This document shows, piece after piece, positions 59,410 to 64,000 of a stretch of 64,000 bases of DNA. The stretch is from positions 1 to 64,000 of the IMG/VR virus record IMGVR_UViG_3300024359_000008; one strand, given 5' to 3'. Each line of letters opens with the position of its first letter. The stretch's first letter is position 1. Origin of the DNA: a virus. A program made the translations under genes and the position numbers. The notes beneath the pieces were generated by a model, which saw only the letters and a list, made by a program, of their open reading frames with translations, was not told the origin of the DNA and did no database searches.

Positions 59410-60639
59410 TTAACCTAAATAAATAGGAAGTGGACCATAACCTAAAGTTTTGTTTACATACTCTTGCATTAATGCATTGTTTTCTAATAAAGATTTATAA
59501 TTTAATCTATCTAATAAATCTCTTAACTCCTCTTTTAAAGTTTTCATATCTTCTTTACCATTAGATATTAAATCTGCATGATTCATTGTTAGAGAAGCAT
59601 CTGGTATTGGTAATTCACCTGAAAATTTACCTCTAACACCAATTCCTAACAATTCTTTCGCATTAGCTTGTGCATATTTTTTAACCCATGTTTTTGCTGG
59701 GTCATTTAATTCATTAAATCTTAAATTATATAAAACAGCATCAGAAGGGCCAGAAACTAAACCATTACCTTGATTTTGTAAACCGTCTACTGAATTTGTA
59801 CTACCTGTAAATCCTGGATTTGCAGTATTTCCACTAAAAGCATCATTACCACCAATTCCTATTTTATCATAATAATAATAAAACATAGTTCCTGGAGTAC
59901 CAGCACCTCCACCAATACCCATATTGGAAGCACCAAGACCTGTAGTAGTGTTTATTCTAGGTATAGGATATAAAGAAATTACTTTAGTCCCATTTGCACC
60001 TCCTCTAACCCTGTATGAATATTCAGAACCTCTAACTTTATTTCTTAATTCAGCAGCTTGAGCTGTTAAAATAGTGTCATATACTGGCATCACATGGTAT
60101 AATGTGTGACCAGCAAAAGAAGCTCCAAATTCAGAAAAAGCTATATTTGAATTTGCAAAAGGGTCTAAACCAAATAAATTTATAAAGTTAGGAGTAAACC
60201 AAAGAACTTCATTTATTTCTTGACCTGCAGGAATTATGTAATCTTGTGTACCAGCTGTTAGGGGAATATTTCCTAACTTCAACTCCCTATTACTGTTCAT
60301 ACCCCCAAGACCACTTACTTGTTCAGCATAAGCAGTTGAGAATGTTTTTTCAAAACCAAAATTTTGTGAAACAAATTTTAAAGTAAAATCTATATCACTA
60401 GGCAAACCTAACATTTGTGAAAGTCTATTTTCTAAAGCCCATTGATGTATATAAGAAGAATATTCTTCAATAGCTTCACATAAACATTCTTCTAATTGTT
60501 CATCTTCTAATTCAACACCCATAACAGGCTCACCCAACTTTCTTCTAATTCTTCTATAAATTCTAGAAATTTGTTGGTCAGTCATTCCTTCTAAACAACC
60601 TTCAGAAATAATTTCACAATACCCAAAACCTTGACTCAT
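59410..60639 (-). CDS. Neck/head completion protein, T4 gp13-like (tentative)
   Basis: The 409 residues include IYRRIRRKLGEPVMGVELED, EQLEECLCEAIEEYSSYIHQ (a 'lG.p...vel.deqi...i..Ai..y' start like neck proteins), a Gly-rich middle (GASNMGIGGGAGTPGTMFYY) and the C-terminal WVKKYAQANAKELLGIGVRG then KFSGELPIPDASLTMNHADL. The 'W...ya.A..Ke.lG..RgKf.g.lp.Pg...tln...l' segment is common in head-tail connector proteins of large myophages. Its order relative to the gp14-, gp15-, sheath- and tube-like genes supports a neck role. The Gly-rich insert is probably a loop. Confidence 0.55.
   Translation of the reverse strand: MSQGFGYCEIISEGCLEGMTDQQISRIYRRIRRKLGEPVMGVELEDEQLEECLCEAIEEYSSYIHQWALENRLSQMLGLPSDIDFTLKFVSQNFGFEKTFSTAYAEQVSGLGGMNSNRELKLGNIPLTAGTQDYIIPAGQEINEVLWFTPNFINLFGLDPFANSNIAFSEFGASFAGHTLYHVMPVYDTILTAQAAELRNKVRGSEYSYRVRGGANGTKVISLYPIPRINTTTGLGASNMGIGGGAGTPGTMFYYYYDKIGIGGNDAFSGNTANPGFTGSTNSVDGLQNQGNGLVSGPSDAVLYNLRFNELNDPAKTWVKKYAQANAKELLGIGVRGKFSGELPIPDASLTMNHADLISNGKEDMKTLKEELRDLLDRLNYKSLLENNALMQEYVNKTLGYGPLPIYLG
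59418..59425 (-). promoter_or_regulatory. Candidate late-type element TATTTATT
   Basis: The coding strand reads CTATTTATTTAGG, 22 nt before the ATG at 59395 and inside the last codons of the upstream neck gene. Confidence 0.35.
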
Positions 60640-60658
60640 ATTATCTTTTTTTTAATTC

Positions 60659-60666
60659 AATAAATA
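60659..60666 (-). promoter_or_regulatory. Candidate late-type element TATTTATT
   Basis: The coding strand reads TTATTTATTGAATTA, 19 nt before the ATG at 60639. Confidence 0.4.
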
Positions 60667-60669
60667 AAA

Positions 60670-60927
60670 TTAATAAATGTTACTTTTTGATTTAAAACCT
60701 ATAAAAGTTCCACTATTAACATTAATTGATTTAACTACAACATCTATAGAACTATTTGTTGTACCACTCCAAGTAAAAGTTCCACCACCTAAAGCTGTTA
60801 TATCAATTGAACCATCTGAAAGACAATAAACTTGATGAACACTAGAACCTGTAATACCATCTCCTAAATCATTTAAATCCATAGTACCCACTAAAGGAAT
60901 AACTTTATAGTTCGCTTTTATATTCAT
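60670..60927 (-). CDS. Small beta-rich virion protein, 85 aa
   Basis: The protein reads MNIKANYKVIPLVGTMDLND, then GDGITGSSVHQVYCLSDGSI and GGGTFTWSGTTNSSIDVVVK. It is a small beta protein with Gly/Ser/Thr-rich strands, similar in style to the fibre-associated small proteins. It is the first gene of the neck cluster on the minus strand and has a late element 16 nt upstream. No family is recognised. Confidence 0.55.
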   Translation of the reverse strand: MNIKANYKVIPLVGTMDLNDLGDGITGSSVHQVYCLSDGSIDITALGGGTFTWSGTTNSSIDVVVKSINVNSGTFIGFKSKSNIY

Positions 60928-60943
60928 AATTTTATTTTTTATA

Positions 60944-60951
60944 TATAAATA
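60944..60951 (-). promoter_or_regulatory. Candidate late-type element TATTTATA
   Basis: The coding strand reads CTATTTATATATAA, 16 nt before the ATG at 60927. It is back to back with the plus-strand promoter at 60953-60983. Confidence 0.45.
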
Positions 60952-60952
60952 G

Positions 60953-60983
60953 TTGGAAAAAACAATCTATTTGGTTATATTTG
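60953..60983 (+). promoter_or_regulatory. Bacteroidota-type promoter, TTG-N20-TATATTTG
   Basis: On the plus strand TTG (60953-60955) is followed after 20 nt by TATATTTG (60976-60983). It would drive the PcfJ-like gene and possibly the tRNA genes. AAGGAG (60995-61000) is 15 nt from the ATG and AGGGGA touches it, so neither is well placed as a Shine-Dalgarno site. Confidence 0.7.
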
Positions 60984-61015
60984 TGTTTATTTTTAAGGAG
61001 TAATATTTTAGGGGA

Positions 61016-61687
61016 ATGAATAAAGATTATATAATTAATGTTGATAATAAAAAAGATAAAGAAGCTTTAAAATCTTTTTTTAATTATATTGAAGAAAATT
61101 ATGGTGAAGAATTTCCAATTCCTGATAATCATTTAGAAAATATTATTTCTAAAAAAATGTATAATGAATTGTTGTTTGAATATTATTTAGATACATATAC
61201 GACTCTTTCTATTATGGAAGATAGAAATGTTGATGAATTATTAGAGATTGAAAAAGAAGATTTATTAGGTTTTCATCATAATTTAACAAAAAAATTTAAA
61301 GTTAACTCAGATTTATATTTAACTAAACAGTATGAGAAACAATTAGAAGATTTTATTAATCTTTCTATTGATACAGATGATTATATTGTTAGTCCTATAA
61401 AAAAATTGAAAGAACTTGACTGGGAGGGGAGATATATGAATCATTGTATTTCTACATATAGATATAAAATAACAGATGGTGATTATGTAGCCTTTAAATT
61501 TTATAACAAAAAATCTTGGGAAAGACTGACTTTAGGTTTTAATATAAAAAATAATGAATTAATTTTTAATCAACTAAAAGCTCATTCTAATTTTTCAGCT
61601 TCAAAAGAAAGTAGAGAGATGGTAATTGATTATTGCAATAAATTAAATTTAAAATTTGATAAAAATAATTACGATTTAAGAATTTAA
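61016..61687 (+). CDS. PcfJ-like protein
   Basis: The 223 residues have an acidic helical N-terminal part and a C-terminal domain (about 120-215) with LKELDWEGRYMNHCISTYRY, KITDGDYVAFKFYNKKSWER and LTLGFNIKNNELIFNQLKAH then NFSASKESREM. The order 'eG..m.HCi.tY...i..gdy......k..eR.TL......i.nQ.k..hN' matches the PcfJ-like family, which occurs on plasmids, phages and other mobile elements. Its function is not known. It stands alone between a Bacteroidota-type promoter and the tRNA genes. Confidence 0.65.
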   Translation: MNKDYIINVDNKKDKEALKSFFNYIEENYGEEFPIPDNHLENIISKKMYNELLFEYYLDTYTTLSIMEDRNVDELLEIEKEDLLGFHHNLTKKFKVNSDLYLTKQYEKQLEDFINLSIDTDDYIVSPIKKLKELDWEGRYMNHCISTYRYKITDGDYVAFKFYNKKSWERLTLGFNIKNNELIFNQLKAHSNFSASKESREMVIDYCNKLNLKFDKNNYDLRI

Positions 61688-61708
61688 TTTATATTTATAT
61701 AATCTAAA

Positions 61709-61783
61709 GGCCCATTCGTCTAGTGGTTAGGACGCCAGGTTTTCATCCTGGAAACAGGAGTTCGATTCTCCTATGGGCTACCA
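61709..61783 (+). tRNA. tRNA-Glu (anticodon TTC), CCA encoded
   Basis: The acceptor stem GGCCCAT pairs with ATGGGCT (one G-U pair). The anticodon arm CCAGG-TTTTCAT-CCTGG gives anticodon TTC at 34-36. The T arm has GTTCGATTC. A discriminator A and encoded CCA end it, directly against the first base of tRNA-Asp. Confidence 0.95.
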
Positions 61784-61857
61784 GGTCTGGTAGTTCAGAT
61801 GGTTAGAATATCTGCCTGTCACGCAGAGGGTCGTGAGTTCGAATCTCATCCAGACCG
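61784..61857 (+). tRNA. tRNA-Asp (anticodon GTC)
   Basis: The acceptor stem GGTCTGG pairs with CCAGACC. The anticodon arm TCTGC-CTGTCAC-GCAGA gives GTC. The T arm has GTTCGAATC. The discriminator is G, as usual for Asp. CCA is not encoded (next bases are CAA), so the host enzyme must add it. Confidence 0.95.
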
Positions 61858-61862
61858 CAAAA

Positions 61863-61935
61863 TGACCTATGGTGTAACTGGTAACACATCTGATTTTGGT
61901 TCAGAAGAGTCTAGGTTCGAAACCTAGTAGGTCAA
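61863..61935 (+). tRNA. tRNA-Gln (anticodon TTG)
   Basis: The acceptor stem TGACCTA pairs with TAGGTCA, so the first pair is U1-A72, an identity feature of bacterial tRNA-Gln. The anticodon arm TCTGA-TTTTGGT-TCAGA gives TTG. The T arm has GTTCGAAAC. CCA is not encoded. A glutaminyl-tRNA synthetase gene follows 450 bases downstream. Confidence 0.95.
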
Positions 61936-61941
61936 CAAAAA

Positions 61942-61972
61942 AACACAATCATTAATGGTTGTGTTTTTTTTT
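61942..61972 (+). terminator. Intrinsic terminator after the tRNA genes
   Basis: A 10-bp stem AACACAATCA / TGGTTGTGTT (one G-U pair) with loop TTAA is followed by a run of eight or more T. It ends the PcfJ-tRNA transcript. Confidence 0.88.
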
Positions 61973-61987
61973 ATAATTTAAAAATAT

Positions 61988-62374
61988 ATGAAAGCTATAA
62001 TTGCAGTAAACAAATTGGGGTATATAGGTAAAGAAGAGAGTTTACCTTGGAAATGTAAAGATGATTTAAATCATTTTAAAAAAATGACTATGGGTTGCAA
62101 GTTACTTGTAGGTAGAAAAACTTATGAAACTTTACCCCCCCTAAAAGGAAGGGAATTAATTGTTGTAGGGAAAGGTTATAATACTTTAGAGGAAGCACTT
62201 GAACAAAAACCAGATTGGATTATAGGTGGAAAAAAAATTTATGAATCAACAATTCATTTATGTGACGAACTTCATATATCTGAAATAAATGATGAAACTA
62301 TAGGTGATACTAAAATGCCAGAGATAAAAAACTTTTTTGGTAAGAAAATTTTTTATAAATTTGACATAGATTAA
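61988..62374 (+). CDS. folA: Dihydrofolate reductase
   Basis: The 128 residues carry the DHFR motifs in order: IIAVNKLGYIGKEESLPW (4-21), DDLNHFKKMT (25-34, acidic catalytic residue), VGRKTYETLPPLKGRELIVV (41-60) and WIIGGKKIYE (77-86, NADPH-binding GG). It is shorter than E. coli DHFR (159) because C-terminal loops are trimmed, but all core motifs remain. It regenerates tetrahydrofolate for thymidylate synthesis, which an AT-rich phage needs; no thymidylate synthase gene is in this window. It starts 16 bases after the tRNA terminator and has no clear promoter of its own, so readthrough is likely. Confidence 0.92.
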   Translation: MKAIIAVNKLGYIGKEESLPWKCKDDLNHFKKMTMGCKLLVGRKTYETLPPLKGRELIVVGKGYNTLEEALEQKPDWIIGGKKIYESTIHLCDELHISEINDETIGDTKMPEIKNFFGKKIFYKFDID

Positions 62375-62385
62375 AAAAAAAATAA

Positions 62386-63990
62386 ATGGAAAATAAAAAT
62401 TTTATAGAAAGTATAATTGAAAATGATAATTTAAAAGAAATAGTAACTAGATTCCCCCCAGAAAATTCTGGTTACCTTCATTTGGGACATGCTAAATCTA
62501 TATTTTTAAATTTTGGGTTAGCAGAAAAGTATAAGGGAAAATGTAATTTAAGAATTGATGATACAAATCCTTCTAATGAATCTGACATTTATACAAAATC
62601 TATAATTGAAAACATTAAATGGTTAGGTTTAAATCCAAACAAGATTACTTATGCTTCAGATTATTTTGAAGAAATTTATAATTTTGCTATAGAATTAATA
62701 AAAAAAGGTAAAGCTTATGTATGTTCTTTAGATTCAAAAGAGATAAAAGAATACATGGGTACAACTGACAAGCCAGGAAAACCTAGTCCAAATAGAAATT
62801 TAACTGTAGAAGAAAATTTGCTTTTATTTGATTCTATGAAAAAAGGTCAAATTAATGATGGAGCAATGACTTTAAGAGCTAAAATAGATATGTCTTCTCC
62901 AAATGTACATATGAGAGACCCGATTATATACAGAATTAAAATGGAAAACCATCAAAAAACTGGAGATAAATGGTGTATATATCCTATGTATGATTTTGCT
63001 CATTGTTTGTCCGATGCTATTGAATGTATTACTCATTCTATTTGTACTTTAGAATTTGAACCGCATAGACCTCTTTATAATTGGATTTTAAATGAGTTAA
63101 TTGAAAGAGAAATTAAACCAAAACAAATAGAATTTTCTAGACTTAATTTATCTCATACTGTTATGAGTAAAAGGAAAATTAAAAAACTAGTAGAAGAAAA
63201 TGTTGTAGATGGTTGGGATGACCCTAGACTTCCTACTTTATCAAGTTTAAGAAGAAAAGGTGTACCAGCAAAAGCAATTAAAATCTTTTGTGATAAGATA
63301 GGAATTTCTAGAAGAGAGAGTTTAGTCGATTATTCTTTATTTGATTCTTGTATCAAAGAAGTATTAAATAAAGAAGCTAATAGAAGAATGGTTGTTTTTG
63401 ACCCAATAAAGGTAACAATAACAAATTGGGATAAAGAAGATGAAATGTTACCAGCTAAATTAAATCCTGAATCTGAAGAAGAAAAATATAGATATGTAAA
63501 TTTTGGTAAAAACTTATATATTGAAAGAGAAGATTTTATGGAAAATGCTCCAAAAAAATTCTTTAGATTGACTCAAGGTAGAGAAGTTAGGTTTAAATAT
63601 GGTTATTATGTTACTTGTAATGATATTATTAAAGATAGTGAAGGTAAAATTGTAGAACTTCTTTGCACTTATGACCCAAACACTAAAGGAGGTTGGTCAG
63701 ATGATGGAAGAAAAGTGAAAGGTACTATACATTGGGTTAATGCAGATAAAAATATACCAATTAAAGTTAATTTATATGATAGACTTTTTAATGTTGAAGA
63801 GCCTGGTGAAAACTTTTTAGATGAATTAAATGAAAAATCTAAAGTTGAAACAGATGCTTTTATGGAAATAGATGGAAATGATGAAAATGAAGGGGTTGGT
63901 ATTCAATTTGAAAGAAATGGATATTATGTTAGAGAAAATTTAGATATCTGGAATAGGATTACACCACTTAAAGATTCATTTAAAATTTAA
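62386..63990 (+). CDS. glnS: Glutaminyl-tRNA synthetase
   Basis: The 534 residues form a complete class I synthetase close to E. coli GlnRS in length (554). Motifs are RFPPENSGYLHLGHAKSIFL (HIGH box HLGH at 32-35), LRIDDTNPSNES (about 55-66), DKWCIYPMYDFAHCLSDAIE, THSICTLEFEPHRPLYNW (typical of GlnRS/eukaryotic GluRS) and SRLNLSHTVMSKRKI (KMSKS variant VMSKR, about 259-263). The C-terminal anticodon-binding beta barrels follow (EDFMENAPKKFFRLTQGREV). It attaches Gln to tRNA-Gln. The gene is 11 bases after DHFR and 450 bases after a phage tRNA-Gln, which suggests a paired supply of charged tRNA during infection. All the usual active-site boxes are intact. Confidence 0.95.
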   Translation: MENKNFIESIIENDNLKEIVTRFPPENSGYLHLGHAKSIFLNFGLAEKYKGKCNLRIDDTNPSNESDIYTKSIIENIKWLGLNPNKITYASDYFEEIYNFAIELIKKGKAYVCSLDSKEIKEYMGTTDKPGKPSPNRNLTVEENLLLFDSMKKGQINDGAMTLRAKIDMSSPNVHMRDPIIYRIKMENHQKTGDKWCIYPMYDFAHCLSDAIECITHSICTLEFEPHRPLYNWILNELIEREIKPKQIEFSRLNLSHTVMSKRKIKKLVEENVVDGWDDPRLPTLSSLRRKGVPAKAIKIFCDKIGISRRESLVDYSLFDSCIKEVLNKEANRRMVVFDPIKVTITNWDKEDEMLPAKLNPESEEEKYRYVNFGKNLYIEREDFMENAPKKFFRLTQGREVRFKYGYYVTCNDIIKDSEGKIVELLCTYDPNTKGGWSDDGRKVKGTIHWVNADKNIPIKVNLYDRLFNVEEPGENFLDELNEKSKVETDAFMEIDGNDENEGVGIQFERNGYYVRENLDIWNRITPLKDSFKI

Positions 63991-64000
63991 AAAAATGTAA

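Overview
The window is part of the genome of a large, AT-rich, contractile-tailed (T4-like, myovirus) bacteriophage that most likely infects a member of the Bacteroidota (Flavobacteriia-like). Phage identity rests on recognisable TerL, portal, sheath, tube, tape measure, baseplate, neck, fibre and holin genes. The host inference rests on Bacteroidota-type promoters (TTTG, 19-20 nt, then TATATTTG) before several non-structural genes, the general lack of Shine-Dalgarno sequences, and BspA-like and LamG-like fibre proteins. Genes are dense and mostly on the minus strand, and no gene-free stretch exceeds about 300 bases.

Layout by coordinate. 1-2113: a partial gene, possibly a gp32-like ssDNA-binding protein, and a divergent family A DNA polymerase. 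2171-17443: a tail/baseplate block with a giant hub protein carrying a GH19 lysozyme, a gp53-like wedge protein, a baseplate protein with about 28 tandem 22-residue repeats, a tape measure protein, a membrane protein and two unknowns. 17539-18113: a two-gene operon with its own promoter and terminator. 18171-20065: two gp26-like baseplate paralogues. 20155-30614: replication and homing elements, namely a Vsr/DUF559-like endonuclease, a RecD2-like helicase with a LAGLIDADG intein in its Walker A motif, three unknown genes, a holin, and a DnaE-type polymerase fused to a DnaQ exonuclease and broken into two genes joined by a split intein. 30721-34625: portal and large terminase. 34700-53974: a fibre and adhesin island of fibre shafts, three LamG paralogues, a BspA-like leucine-rich repeat fibre, a beta-helix spike and BppU-like adaptors. 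54070-60927: tube, sheath and gp15/14/13-like neck proteins in T4 order, interrupted by one plus-strand HTH gene. 61016-63990 (plus strand): a PcfJ-like gene, tRNA-Glu, tRNA-Asp, tRNA-Gln, dihydrofolate reductase and glutaminyl-tRNA synthetase.

Two promoter classes appear to divide the genes. Bacteroidota-type promoters precede the replication, unknown, HTH and PcfJ genes. A different AT-only element, TATTTATA or TATTTATT on the coding strand, typically 10-40 nt before the start codon, precedes about twenty structural genes or operons and also the plus-strand holin. I read it as a candidate phage late promoter. It is not the T4 late box in T4 orientation.

The most notable items are the fractured DnaE with a split intein at a site different from the cyanobacterial one, the candidate late promoter, the 22-residue repeat array of the baseplate protein, and the pairing of a phage glutaminyl-tRNA synthetase with a phage tRNA-Gln. 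All family assignments were made by eye from motifs and gene order; no database was searched.
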